DNA of 38,918 nucleotides from a bacterium HR16 (lineage in GTDB: Bacteria; Armatimonadota; HRBIN16): positions 1 through 38,918 of the forward strand of contig BEHS01000004.1 of assembly GCA_002898895.1 (NCBI GenBank), in the 5' to 3' direction. Positions 26,604 through 34,670 of the stretch are shown in pieces (the stretch's first letter is position 1; every line of letters starts with the position of its first letter). Made by a program: the position numbers and the translations under genes. The notes beneath the pieces were generated by a model. That model was not told the origin of the DNA. It did no database searches and worked only from the letters and a program-made list of their open reading frames with translations.

Positions 26604-27749
26604 GTGAATATACTGGTAGTGAACTGCGGTAGCTCTTCGGTGAAATACCGGCTCTTTAGTGATTCGCGGGAGCGTGCGCGAGGATTGATAGAACGGGTCG
26701 GCAGCAAGCAAACCCCTAATCACACGGTGGCAGTGCAGCAGATGTTCGCGCAGCTCAGCGAGATGGAAGATGGCTTGCCGATAGAGCAAATACACGCCAT
26801 CGGGCACCGTGTGGTGCATGGCGGCGAAAAGTTCACCGGCTCGGTGGTTATTACCCCGGAAGTGATCGAGGCAGTGGAGGCATGTGCGACGCTTGCGCCC
26901 CTGCATAATCCGCCGAACCTGCTGGGCATCCGCGCTTGTATGCAGATGGCGCCTCAGGCGATACAGGTGGCGGTGTTCGACACCGCTTTCCACCACACCC
27001 TGCCGAAACATGCCTACCTGTACGCCCTACCCTACGAACTGCGCGAAAAATACGGCATCCGCCGATACGGCTTCCACGGTACATCGCATCGCTACGTCTC
27101 GGAGCGGGTAAACGAGCTGTTAAAACAGCAAAACGCACTGCAGCCCCCCAGCAAGGTGATATGCTGTCATCTGGGCAACGGCAGCAGTATCACCGCCGTG
27201 CTGGACGGCAAAAGCGTGGACACCAGCATGGGCATGACCCCCGCCGAGGGACTGGTGATGGGAACCCGCTCCGGCGATATCGACCCGGCGATCATCTTGC
27301 ACCTGCAGCGCACCCTCGGCTGGGACGCCGACCGGGTAGACCGCCTGATTAACAAGGAGGGCGGATTGCTTGCGCTGGCTGGGGTATCTGACATGCGTGA
27401 CGTGGAAGCGCGAGCCGCCGCCGGGGATAGTAAAGCGCAGGTCGCTTTTGAGGTATTCTGTTATCGGGTAATCAAATATATCGGGGCGTACGCCGCCGCA
27501 ATGAACGGCGTCCATGCCATTGCCTTCACGGCGGGTATCGGCGAGAACAGCCCGGCAGTGCGCAGTAAGATATGCGCCTCGCTGGAATATCTGGGAGTGG
27601 AGATAGATGAAACCGCCAACCGCGAGGGCAAAGGAGAAAGGTGTATCAGCACGCCCCGCTCGCGGGTCAAAGTATATGTCGTGCCAACAGATGAGGAGCG
27701 CGTGATCGCCGAGGAGACACGCAAACTGGCGGAGGGATTGCGGAAGTAA
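26604..27749 (+). CDS. ackA: Acetate kinase
   Basis: Converts acetyl phosphate and ADP to acetate and ATP, or the reverse, in the cytoplasm. It has 381 residues, slightly shorter than the 400 of the Escherichia coli enzyme. The start is GTG with GGAGG 8 nt upstream. Motifs: NCGSSSVKY (residues 7-15), GHRVVHGG with Arg69, FDTAFH with Asp126, FHGTSHRY with His162, HLGNGSS (nucleotide site) and FTAGIGENS. The partner pta is not adjacent. It leads directly (29 nt) into yceD and the fatty-acid cluster, a sensible place for a gene linked to acetyl-CoA balance. Confidence 0.95.
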   Translation: MNILVVNCGSSSVKYRLFSDSRERARGLIERVGSKQTPNHTVAVQQMFAQLSEMEDGLPIEQIHAIGHRVVHGGEKFTGSVVITPEVIEAVEACATLAPLHNPPNLLGIRACMQMAPQAIQVAVFDTAFHHTLPKHAYLYALPYELREKYGIRRYGFHGTSHRYVSERVNELLKQQNALQPPSKVICCHLGNGSSITAVLDGKSVDTSMGMTPAEGLVMGTRSGDIDPAIILHLQRTLGWDADRVDRLINKEGGLLALAGVSDMRDVEARAAAGDSKAQVAFEVFCYRVIKYIGAYAAAMNGVHAIAFTAGIGENSPAVRSKICASLEYLGVEIDETANREGKGERCISTPRSRVKVYVVPTDEERVIAEETRKLAEGLRK

Positions 27750-27778
27750 CATCTCATTATAGAGAGGGGGAGTTCCCC

Positions 27779-28315
27779 GTGAGACTGGATTTAACCGAGA
27801 TCGCCCAGCACGTTGGCAAGCAGATATCCTACAGAGTAGATGAGCCGGCAAGCTCCATTGAGGACGTACGGGTGCTGGCTCCGATTCAGGGTAATCTGCG
27901 CTTTACCAACACCGGCGATCTGTTGCTGGTGCGCGGACTTTTGCATACCAGCGTGGAGCTGGAATGCAGTCGGTGCTTGCGCCTTTTCGAGATGCCTCTG
28001 CTCTGCGAGGTGGAAGAGCAGGTAGAACTGCGCGCCATCGCAGCACGCCCGTTCGAGCATCCACAGGTCACCATTGTGCCGGAAGAGGGCGACACGCTCT
28101 TTCTGGAAGACAACATCCTGGACCTGACGGAGCTGATACGGCAGATGTTGCTGGTTTCTCTGCCCATCAAACCGCTGCATGATGAGGAGTGCAAGGGGCT
28201 GTGTCCGACCTGCGGCGCGGACCTGAACGAGGGTGAATGCTCCTGCGAACGACCGGTAGGGCATCCTGCCTTCGCCGCGCTGGCTCAGCTTCTTGCACAG
28301 ATGGAAGAGGCTTAA
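27779..28315 (+). CDS. yceD: YceD/DUF177 family protein
   Basis: A 178-residue member of the DUF177 family, linked to 23S rRNA accumulation in other bacteria and usually encoded before rpmF. It starts with GTG after GAGGGGG. It has a central ECSRC motif (Cys63, Cys66) and a C-terminal cysteine cluster (CKGLCPTCGADLNEGECSCE; Cys138, 142, 145, 154, 156) that may bind zinc. The usual next gene rpmF is displaced by about 720 bp by a toxin-antitoxin pair whose first gene begins only 3 nt after this one's stop. Confidence 0.88.
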   Translation: MRLDLTEIAQHVGKQISYRVDEPASSIEDVRVLAPIQGNLRFTNTGDLLLVRGLLHTSVELECSRCLRLFEMPLLCEVEEQVELRAIAARPFEHPQVTIVPEEGDTLFLEDNILDLTELIRQMLLVSLPIKPLHDEECKGLCPTCGADLNEGECSCERPVGHPAFAALAQLLAQMEEA

Positions 28316-28318
28316 GCG

Positions 28319-28618
28319 ATGCGAACCGAGCTGCTCAGAATCGAACCTAACGTCTATTATACGGTAGATGAGGCAGCAGCCAAGCTCCGGGTCTCTTCAA
28401 AGACATTGCTGCGCCTGCTGCGCTTCGGCAAAGTGCGTGGCGTGAAAATCGGCAGACAATGGCGCATTTTGGGTTCTGCCCTGCTGAACCTGTCCATCCC
28501 TGAAGGAGAGAGTGAGGCGGACTTGCTAGCTGACTGGCTGGCAGCATCGTCGTCTGCTCTACGCGAAGTATGGGATAACGAAGAGGATGCCGTATATGAC
28601 GACCTTCCAGAGAGGTGA
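28319..28618 (+). CDS. Excisionase-type HTH antitoxin (predicted)
   Basis: A 99-residue protein. Residues about 13-50 (YYTVDEAAAKLRVSSKTLLR, then GVKIGRQWRI) form a MerR/excisionase-like helix-turn-helix, as in HTH_17. The acidic C-terminal tail (SSALREVWDNEEDAVYDDL) is the kind of segment that antitoxins use to wrap their toxin. The gene ends inside the MazF-like gene, so the two are translationally coupled. It probably represses its own promoter. AAGAGG precedes the ATG. Confidence 0.72.
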   Translation: MRTELLRIEPNVYYTVDEAAAKLRVSSKTLLRLLRFGKVRGVKIGRQWRILGSALLNLSIPEGESEADLLADWLAASSSALREVWDNEEDAVYDDLPER

Positions 28619-28961
28619 TGTTATTCTGGTTTCCATCGCTTTCAGCGGCGCAACAGGGTATAAAAAGCGTCCCGCGGTGATTATCAGCACAGATGCGTTC
28701 AACTTGGCAGGTACTAAGCTGATTGTTGCTGCCGTCACAAGCAACATTTCGCCTCCATTTCGCCCAGGCGATACGCTGCTGAACGACTGGAATGAAGCCG
28801 GGTTACTGAAACCTTCTGCTGTACGCGGAGTACTGGCAACGGTGGACAAATTGGACGTGATAAGAAGGCTTGGCAGGCTCTCCAACGACGATTTCACATT
28901 GGTGATGGAGGGAATCGGCTCAATTCTGGGCTTCAGGAACCCTGCTTCAGCATCCCAGTGA
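28596..28961 (+). CDS. MazF/PemK-like toxin
   Basis: A 121-residue protein of the MazF/PemK family of mRNA interferases: QRGDVILVSIAFS at the N-terminus, then GYKKRPAVIISTDAFN, then VAAVTSN. These give the SH3-like barrel with the family's basic active-site region (Arg25). I start it at 28596 because AGAGG lies 9 nt upstream; the ATG at 28587 sits directly behind that sequence and would be too close. The gene overlaps the antitoxin gene by 23 bp. Nothing suggests it is inactive. Confidence 0.82.
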   Translation: MTTFQRGDVILVSIAFSGATGYKKRPAVIISTDAFNLAGTKLIVAAVTSNISPPFRPGDTLLNDWNEAGLLKPSAVRGVLATVDKLDVIRRLGRLSNDDFTLVMEGIGSILGFRNPASASQ

Positions 28962-28967
28962 TTATAT

Positions 28968-28992
28968 GTCCGTAGCCCAAATGGCTGCGGAC
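28968..28992 (+). terminator. Hairpin after the toxin gene
   Basis: GTCCGTAGCC / GGCTGCGGAC form a 10-bp stem (one G-U pair in RNA) with a CAAAT loop, 6 nt after the toxin stop codon. There is no immediate U-run. It separates the toxin-antitoxin pair from the promoter of rpmF. Confidence 0.45.
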
Positions 28993-28995
28993 TCG

Positions 28996-29004
28996 TGATA
29001 TAAT
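28996..29004 (+). promoter_or_regulatory. Extended -10 promoter for rpmF and the fatty-acid genes
   Basis: TGATATAAT is an extended -10 element (TGN followed by a perfect TATAAT), with no good -35 box upstream. A start near 29011 gives a leader of about 28 nt before the rpmF ribosome-binding site. It would restore expression of rpmF-plsX-fab after the insertion of the toxin-antitoxin genes. Confidence 0.55.
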
Positions 29005-29038
29005 ATATCGGCAATTTTTATCGGAAAGAGGTGAAAAG

Positions 29039-29257
29039 GTGGCTTTACCAAAGAGACGACATTCGCATGCGCGAACAGCAAAGCGGCGCACCCACTATAT
29101 CCTGAACGCCGCAACGGTGGTCAAGATTGGGCGATGTCCAACAAATAACCCTGACTGCCCCGGCGCGCATCTGTCGCACACCGCCTGCCCTGTTTGCGGT
29201 TACTACAAGGGGCGACAAGCGGTGCTGATTAAGCAGAAGCGTCGGCGCGAGAGATAG
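29039..29257 (+). CDS. rpmF: Ribosomal protein bL32
   Basis: A 72-residue protein of the large ribosomal subunit. The start is GTG with AGAGGTG upstream. The N-terminus MALPKRRHSHARTAKRR is typical. A zinc-ribbon is present with Cys33, Cys40, Cys50 and Cys53: the second knuckle CPVCGYYKGR is normal, while the first has six residues between its cysteines instead of the usual two. A basic tail follows. It is 11 nt ahead of plsX, the conserved rpmF-plsX order. Confidence 0.93.
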   Translation: MALPKRRHSHARTAKRRTHYILNAATVVKIGRCPTNNPDCPGAHLSHTACPVCGYYKGRQAVLIKQKRRRER

Positions 29258-29268
29258 TCTCTGTTCTG

Positions 29269-30336
29269 ATGGCTCACGCTACCTCAGCCATACGTATCGC
29301 TGTAGACGCCATGGGGGGTGACTACGCCCCGCAAGAAGTGGTTCGGGGATGCTTGACCGTCGCCTCCGAAATGCCCTTTGTGGACATCACGCTGGTGGGC
29401 GACCGGGAGCGCATCACTGCAGAATTGCGGGGAGCCTCCTTGCCCTCCAATGTACACCTTCGCCACGCCTCGCAGGTTATCGACATGGGTGAAAGCCCGG
29501 TACAGGGCATTCGGCGCAAGCGTGATGCCTCTATCGTGGTTTGTGCCCAGATGGTGCAGGATGGCGAAGCGGACGCTTTCTTCTCCGCAGGCAACAGCGG
29601 TGCGGCGATGGCAGTGGCCGCCTTACAAATTGGGCGCATTCCCGGCATCGACCGCCCCGCCATCGCCGCGGCGATACCCAGCAAAAAAGGGCGTTTCGTG
29701 CTGATCGACGCGGGCGCCAACGTGGATTGCGACCCTTCGCACCTGCTGGAGTTCGCCATCATGGGGTCGGTATACGCACAGGTAATACTGAACATCCCCA
29801 ACCCTACTGTGGGTTTGCTCAGCAACGGGGAAGAAGAGGGCAAGGGCAATCAGGTGGTCAAGGTGGCGCATAAGCTGCTGCACCAGAGCGGGTTGCCCTT
29901 CGTAGGCAATATCGAAGGCAAGGATGTCTTTGAAGGCAAAGCGGACGTGGTGGTGTGCGATGGGTTCGTGGGCAACGTTGCGCTCAAAATCGGTGAGGGA
30001 ACCGCCAGCTTTATGGTGAGCCTGATTGAAGAAGAGGTACGGCGCAATCCGTTGCTGGTGATACCACTGGGCTTGATGAAGGGCGTGATTCGTCGCCTCA
30101 AACAGCGCACCGATTATGCCGAGTACGGCGGCGCGCATCTGCTGGGCGTGCGTGGCGTGTGCGTTATCGGGCATGGACGGTCCCACGCCAGCGCAATCGC
30201 TAACGGCGTACGCCTTACCGTACGCTCCGTACAGGAGCGGATGGCGGAGCGCATCGAAAGCGCAATGCTCCAGCAAACCGCCCTGCTCAGCACTCTACCC
30301 TTCCTCCTGCAGGAGAACGAAGCCGATGCGCAGTAA
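29269..30336 (+). CDS. plsX: Phosphate acyltransferase PlsX
   Basis: Makes acyl phosphate from acyl-ACP for phospholipid synthesis. It has 355 residues. It carries the family signatures IAVDAMGGDYAPQEVV (residues about 9-24), FFSAGNSGAAMA, RPAIAAAIPS, LIDAGANVDC, VGLLSNGEEEGKGN, DGFVGNVALK and the C-terminal EYGGAHLLGVRG. The ATG at 29269 lacks a strong ribosome-binding site. It overlaps the start of fabH by 11 bp, suggesting coupled translation. Confidence 0.95.
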   Translation: MAHATSAIRIAVDAMGGDYAPQEVVRGCLTVASEMPFVDITLVGDRERITAELRGASLPSNVHLRHASQVIDMGESPVQGIRRKRDASIVVCAQMVQDGEADAFFSAGNSGAAMAVAALQIGRIPGIDRPAIAAAIPSKKGRFVLIDAGANVDCDPSHLLEFAIMGSVYAQVILNIPNPTVGLLSNGEEEGKGNQVVKVAHKLLHQSGLPFVGNIEGKDVFEGKADVVVCDGFVGNVALKIGEGTASFMVSLIEEEVRRNPLLVIPLGLMKGVIRRLKQRTDYAEYGGAHLLGVRGVCVIGHGRSHASAIANGVRLTVRSVQERMAERIESAMLQQTALLSTLPFLLQENEADAQ

Positions 30337-31321
30337 CGTGCGTGCGGGTATCATCGGGGTAGGCGTCGGCATTCCCGAAAAGGTCATCACCAATCACGAC
30401 CTGGAACAACGCATCGATACCACCGATGAATGGATAGTCACCCGCACAGGCATCCGCGAGCGGCGCGTTGCTCCTCCGCACATTGCTACCTCCGACCTCG
30501 CCGCGCAGGCGGCGCATCAGGCACTGCAAAACGCGGGCAAGAGCGCAGAAGAGATAGACCTGATTGTGGTTGCTACCGCCACGCCCGACATGCCCTGGCC
30601 CTCTACCGCCTGTCTGGTCCAGGCGAAAATCGGAGCGACAAAAGCGGCGGCGTTTGACCTGAACGCGGTTTGCTCGGGCTTTGTGTACGCGTTGTGGATA
30701 GCGGCACAGGCAGTGGAGACAGGGGCGTATCGCTGTGTGCTGGTGATTGGCGCGGACATCCTGTCGCGTCAGGTGAACTGGGAGGACCGCGCTACCTGCG
30801 TGCTTTTTGGCGACGGTGCGGGCGCGGTGATACTGGCTCCTGTCGAGGAGCCTTACGGCGTGCTTGCGGGCGTGCTGGGCGCGGACGGCACAGGCGCCCC
30901 CTTACTGAACGTGCCTGCCGGTGGCACGCGCGAACCGCTCAGCCCCGAAGTGATTGCCCGGAAACGGCATACCATCCAGATGCGCGGACGCGAGGTGTTC
31001 AAGTTCGCGGTGACCATCATGGGCGAGGTGGCGGTGCAGGCTTTGGAGAAAGCAGGCATCCCTCCCGAAGAGGTAAGCCTCTTCATTCCGCATCAGGCAA
31101 ACATTCGCATCATTCAGGCGGCGGCGGAACGGCTGAACCTGCCGATGGAACGGGTGTTCGTCAACGTAGACCGCTACGGCAACACCTCGGCGGCGTCGAT
31201 ACCCATCGCGCTTTACGAAGCGTGGGCGCAGGGACGTCTGAAGAAGGGTGACGTGGCGGTGGTGGTGGGATTCGGCGCGGGTTTGACATGGGGAGCCTGC
31301 GTGCTACGGTGGATGTATTAG
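30326..31321 (+). CDS. fabH: Beta-ketoacyl-ACP synthase III
   Basis: Starts fatty-acid chains by condensing acetyl-CoA with malonyl-ACP. It has 331 residues from the ATG at 30326, chosen because AGGAG lies 10 nt upstream and MRSNVRAGIIGVG is the usual beginning; the frame is open much further upstream but only over plsX. The catalytic triad is Cys116 (DLNAVCSGF), His256 (IPHQANIR) and Asn286 (RYGNTSAASIP). It is followed 10 nt later by fabD. Confidence 0.95.
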   Translation: MRSNVRAGIIGVGVGIPEKVITNHDLEQRIDTTDEWIVTRTGIRERRVAPPHIATSDLAAQAAHQALQNAGKSAEEIDLIVVATATPDMPWPSTACLVQAKIGATKAAAFDLNAVCSGFVYALWIAAQAVETGAYRCVLVIGADILSRQVNWEDRATCVLFGDGAGAVILAPVEEPYGVLAGVLGADGTGAPLLNVPAGGTREPLSPEVIARKRHTIQMRGREVFKFAVTIMGEVAVQALEKAGIPPEEVSLFIPHQANIRIIQAAAERLNLPMERVFVNVDRYGNTSAASIPIALYEAWAQGRLKKGDVAVVVGFGAGLTWGACVLRWMY

Positions 31322-31331
31322 GGAGGCGACA

Positions 31332-32264
31332 ATGTACGCGCTGGTATTTCCGGGACAGGGTTCGCAAGCGCGGGGCATGGGCAAAGAGATTGCCGAAGCG
31401 TTCGCGTCGGCGCGGAAGGTTTACGAAGAGGCGGATGAGATACTGGGCTATCGTTTGAGCGCACTGTGCTTTGAGGGAGACGAAGAGGAGCTGCGCCAGA
31501 CGGTTCATGCTCAGCCGGCGCTCTTTGTGACAAGCGTGGCAACATGGTACGCCCTGAGCGAGCAGGTGGAGCTGCATCCCATCTGCGTGGCAGGACACAG
31601 CGTGGGCGAATATGCGGCACTGGTGGCGGCAGGCGTACTGGAGTGGCAAGATGGACTGAGGCTGGTGCGAGCACGCGCCGAGGCGATGCAGGCGGCTGCA
31701 GAGGGGTCACAGGGCACAATGGCAGCGGTGCTGGGACTGGATGCGGAGGCGGTGGAAACGGCGTGTGTAGAGGCATCGTCTGCCGGAGTGGTGTGCGTGG
31801 CAAATTACAACTGTCCCGGGCAGGTGGTGATTTCAGGCGAGGTGGACGCTGTTAACCGGGCGGCTGAGCTGTGCAGGGCGAAAGGGGCAAAACGGGTAAT
31901 TCCCCTGCGCGTCAGCGGAGGGTTCCACTCGCCGTTGATGCAACCCGCCGCCGAGCAGTTTCGTCGGGCGCTGCAAGAAGTGAGGTTTCGTCCGCCGAAG
32001 GTACGGGTGGTGGCGAATCGCACAGCGAACGCGCTGGGAGAGGAAACCGACTTTGCGGCTCTGCTCACCGAGCAGCTGCTCCATTCGGTGCGCTGGGAGG
32101 AGAGCGTGCGCCGGATGTGGGAACTGGGAGCGCGGCTATTCGTGGAGTTGGGTCCCGGCGACGTGTTGAGCGGGCTGATACGGAGAACAATTGCCGAGGC
32201 GCAGACGCTGGCGGTGCATACCGCCGAGGACGTACATCGCGCTGCGGATTTGTTAAAAAGTTGA
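31332..32264 (+). CDS. fabD: Malonyl-CoA:ACP transacylase
   Basis: Loads malonyl groups onto the acyl carrier protein. It has 310 residues. The N-terminus is YALVFPGQGSQARGMG. The nucleophile is Ser90 in GHSVGEYAAL, and the second catalytic residue is His199 in SGGFHSPLM. The C-terminal VELGPGDVLSGLIRR is also typical. Preceded by GGGAGG. It is followed by a 99-bp gap that carries a repeat-like sequence before fabG. Confidence 0.95.
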   Translation: MYALVFPGQGSQARGMGKEIAEAFASARKVYEEADEILGYRLSALCFEGDEEELRQTVHAQPALFVTSVATWYALSEQVELHPICVAGHSVGEYAALVAAGVLEWQDGLRLVRARAEAMQAAAEGSQGTMAAVLGLDAEAVETACVEASSAGVVCVANYNCPGQVVISGEVDAVNRAAELCRAKGAKRVIPLRVSGGFHSPLMQPAAEQFRRALQEVRFRPPKVRVVANRTANALGEETDFAALLTEQLLHSVRWEESVRRMWELGARLFVELGPGDVLSGLIRRTIAEAQTLAVHTAEDVHRAADLLKS

Positions 32265-32326
32265 GGGGGATGCATACCTGTTCTGAAGAACGCGCCATAA
32301 GAAGGTGGTTAAGAGGGACTTGGATA

Positions 32327-32350
32327 TGCACGGATGGACAGATTGGCAAG
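32327..32350. repeat. CACGGATGG/ACAGATTG motif before fabG
   Basis: GCACGGATGGACAGATTGGC lies in the fabD-fabG gap. It shares GCACGGATGG and ACAGATTG.CA with the repeat region at 18405-18460 (the latter on the opposite strand). It also creates an ATG at 32334 that extends the fabG frame. Confidence 0.35.
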
Positions 32351-32363
32351 GTGGGAGGATAGA

Positions 32364-33116
32364 TTGAGGCTCGAAGGCAAAATCGCGCTGGTTACCGGCG
32401 CAGGAAAGGACAGTCGGGGCATCGGGCAGGGTATCGCCGTTGCCCTGGCGCGCGAGGGGGCAGATGTGGCGGTAGCATCGCACACGCTGGCGAACGCGCT
32501 GAGGGTCGCCGATGCGGTGCAGACTCTGGGCAGGCGTTCGCTGGCGGTGGAGATGGACGTCTCCCGTGCGGAATCGGTAGAAGCCGGTGTTGCTGAGGTG
32601 CTGAGTGCGTTCGGCAGAATAGATATTCTGGTAAACAACGCGGGCATCACACGCGACGCCCTGCTGGTACGTATGCGCGAAGAAGATTGGGACGCGGTGC
32701 TGGACGTGAACCTGAAGGGGGCGTTTTTATGCAGTCGTGCGGTGGCACGGGTGATGATGAAACAACGCTCGGGGTGTATTATCAACATCACGTCCATTAT
32801 GGGGTTGACGGGCAACGCCGGACAGGTAAATTACGCTTCGGCGAAAGCGGGGTTAATCGGTTTTACCAAATCGCTGGCGCGAGAACTGGGTTCGCGCAAC
32901 ATCCGCGTCAACGCAGTTGCTCCCGGCTGGATTGAAACCGCCATGACCGACGCCCTGCCCGACCAGGTGCGCGAAGCCATCCTGAAGCAGATTCCGCTGG
33001 GGCGTTTGGGCAGGGCAGAAGATGTTGCAGGAGCAGTCGTCTTTCTGTGCAGTGAAGAGGCGTCGTACATCACCGGACAGGTCTTGACGGTAGACGGCGG
33101 TCTCGTTATGATATAG
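32364..33116 (+). CDS. fabG: 3-oxoacyl-ACP reductase
   Basis: Reduces 3-ketoacyl-ACP with NADPH. I start it at the TTG at 32364 because GGAGG lies 5 nt before it and [13 protein letters not shown] is the usual FabG N-terminus, giving 250 residues; an ATG at 32334 would add ten atypical residues. The catalytic tetrad Asn116, Ser144, Tyr157 and Lys161 (YASAK) is complete. The cofactor loop is slightly long ([11 protein letters not shown] instead of TGASRGIG). The end VDGGLVMI is typical. It lies between fabD and acpP. Confidence 0.92.
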   Translation: MRLEGKIALVTGAGKDSRGIGQGIAVALAREGADVAVASHTLANALRVADAVQTLGRRSLAVEMDVSRAESVEAGVAEVLSAFGRIDILVNNAGITRDALLVRMREEDWDAVLDVNLKGAFLCSRAVARVMMKQRSGCIINITSIMGLTGNAGQVNYASAKAGLIGFTKSLARELGSRNIRVNAVAPGWIETAMTDALPDQVREAILKQIPLGRLGRAEDVAGAVVFLCSEEASYITGQVLTVDGGLVMI

Positions 33117-33172
33117 CAAGCGGTTACCGAATCACACGAAAACACCAAAACTTACCGATACGGAGGGAACGA

Positions 33173-33412
33173 ATGAGCACGTTTGACCGCATCAGAAAAG
33201 TGATTGTGGACAAGCTGGACGTCGACGAGGGCGAGGTAACACCGGAAGCGTCCTTTGCAGAGGACCTCGGGGCGGACTCGCTCGACGTGGTGGAGCTCAT
33301 CATGGCTCTGGAAGAGGAGTTCAACATCGAAATCCCCGACGAAGATGCCGAGGGTATCCGCACGGTGCAGGATGCGGTGAACTACATCGAGCAGAAACTG
33401 GCTGTGGGCTAA
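33173..33412 (+). CDS. acpP: Acyl carrier protein
   Basis: A 79-residue carrier of growing acyl chains. Ser36 in [10 protein letters not shown] is the phosphopantetheine attachment site. It has an acidic helix II ([20 protein letters not shown], residues 39-58). The ATG has GGAGGG upstream. It sits between fabG (56 nt before) and fabF (15 nt after), the standard order. Confidence 0.97.
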   Translation: MSTFDRIRKVIVDKLDVDEGEVTPEASFAEDLGADSLDVVELIMALEEEFNIEIPDEDAEGIRTVQDAVNYIEQKLAVG

Positions 33413-33427
33413 CCGACGGTGGACACG

Positions 33428-34669
33428 ATGTGGCGGCGGGTAGTGGTGACCGGCATGGGCGCCATTACCCCGTTGGGCTTGGGCGTTCCTTCCTTCTGGG
33501 AGGGACTGAAAAGCGGACGCAACGGGGTGGCGACCATTACCTCGTTTGACCCTTCTGGACAGCCGGTGCGTTTCGCGGCGGAAGTCAAAGGCTTCAACCC
33601 CGAAAACTATATCGAGCGCAAGGAAGCGCGTCGTATGGACCGCTTCACGCAGTTTGCCATCGCGGCGACCAAAGAGGCGCTGGCAAGCTCGGGGCTGGAA
33701 ATCACCGACGAAAACCGCGCACGCATTGGCACACTGATTGCCAGCGGCATCGGTGGACTACAGACTTTGGAGGAACAGCATAAAGTGTTCCTCGAGCGCG
33801 GTCCTGACCGGGTGAGTCCTTTCCTTATCCCCATGATGATTGCGAACATGGCATCAGGACAGGTTGCCATTCAGTTCGGGTTGCAGGGCCCCTGTACAAC
33901 AGTGGTGACCGCCTGCGCAGCGGGCACGAACGCGGTCGGTGATGCGTGGGAGATCATTCGACGTGGCGACGCCGATGTCATGATCGCAGGAGGCACCGAG
34001 GCGGCGATTACCGCCCTTGCGCTCGCCAGCTTTGCCAACGCCCGCGCGCTCTCCACCCGCAACGACGACCCCGAGCACGCCAGTCGTCCCTTCGATGCCG
34101 AGCGGGATGGCTTCGTGATGGGTGAAGGCGCAGGCGTGCTGGTGCTGGAGGAGCTGGAACACGCTTTGCAACGCGGTGCTCCCATTCTGGCGGAAATCAC
34201 CGGCTACGCCATGACTGCCGACGCCTATCATATCACCGCTCCCGACCCGGAGGGCGACGGCGCAAAGCGTGTGATGGAGCTGGCAATGCGCAAGGCAGGT
34301 ATCGCCCCCGACGAGGTAGACTACATTAACGCACATGGCACCTCTACCCCCGCCAACGACCGGCTGGAAACGCTGGCTATCAAACGTGCCTTCGGTGACC
34401 ACGCCTACCGACTGGCTATCAGCTCTACTAAGTCCATGACAGGACACCTGCTGGGCGCAGCAGGGGCAATTGAAGCCATCGCAACGGTGCTTGCCATCCA
34501 GCACCAGATTGCCCCGCCGACCATCAACTATCAGGTTCCCGACCCGGAGTGCGACCTGGACTACGTGCCGAACGAGGCACGCCCGATGAGGATAGACGTT
34601 GCCCTATCTAACTCCTTCGGTTTCGGTGGGCACAACGCCACGCTGGTGTTCAGGCGCTGGGAGGGCTAA
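33428..34669 (+). CDS. fabF: Beta-ketoacyl-ACP synthase II
   Basis: Elongates acyl chains. I start it at the ATG at 33428, with GGTGG 5 nt upstream, giving 413 residues beginning [17 protein letters not shown]; a GTG at 33419 would add three residues. The catalytic triad is Cys163 (TACAAGTNA), His303 (NAHGTSTP) and His340 (SMTGHLLG). The C-terminal [15 protein letters not shown] motif is present. It is the last gene of the fatty-acid cluster; the URO-D-like gene begins 1 nt after its stop. Confidence 0.95.
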   Translation: MWRRVVVTGMGAITPLGLGVPSFWEGLKSGRNGVATITSFDPSGQPVRFAAEVKGFNPENYIERKEARRMDRFTQFAIAATKEALASSGLEITDENRARIGTLIASGIGGLQTLEEQHKVFLERGPDRVSPFLIPMMIANMASGQVAIQFGLQGPCTTVVTACAAGTNAVGDAWEIIRRGDADVMIAGGTEAAITALALASFANARALSTRNDDPEHASRPFDAERDGFVMGEGAGVLVLEELEHALQRGAPILAEITGYAMTADAYHITAPDPEGDGAKRVMELAMRKAGIAPDEVDYINAHGTSTPANDRLETLAIKRAFGDHAYRLAISSTKSMTGHLLGAAGAIEAIATVLAIQHQIAPPTINYQVPDPECDLDYVPNEARPMRIDVALSNSFGFGGHNATLVFRRWEG

Positions 34670-34670
34670 A

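Noticed and set aside
30116-30325. 70-codon N-terminal extension of fabH
   Set aside because: It overlaps plsX in another frame and is not FabH-like; the ATG at 30326 has AGGAG upstream.
34599-34670. 24-codon N-terminal extension of the URO-D-like gene
   Set aside because: It overlaps the fabF C-terminus in another frame; the ATG at 34671 gives a normal start.
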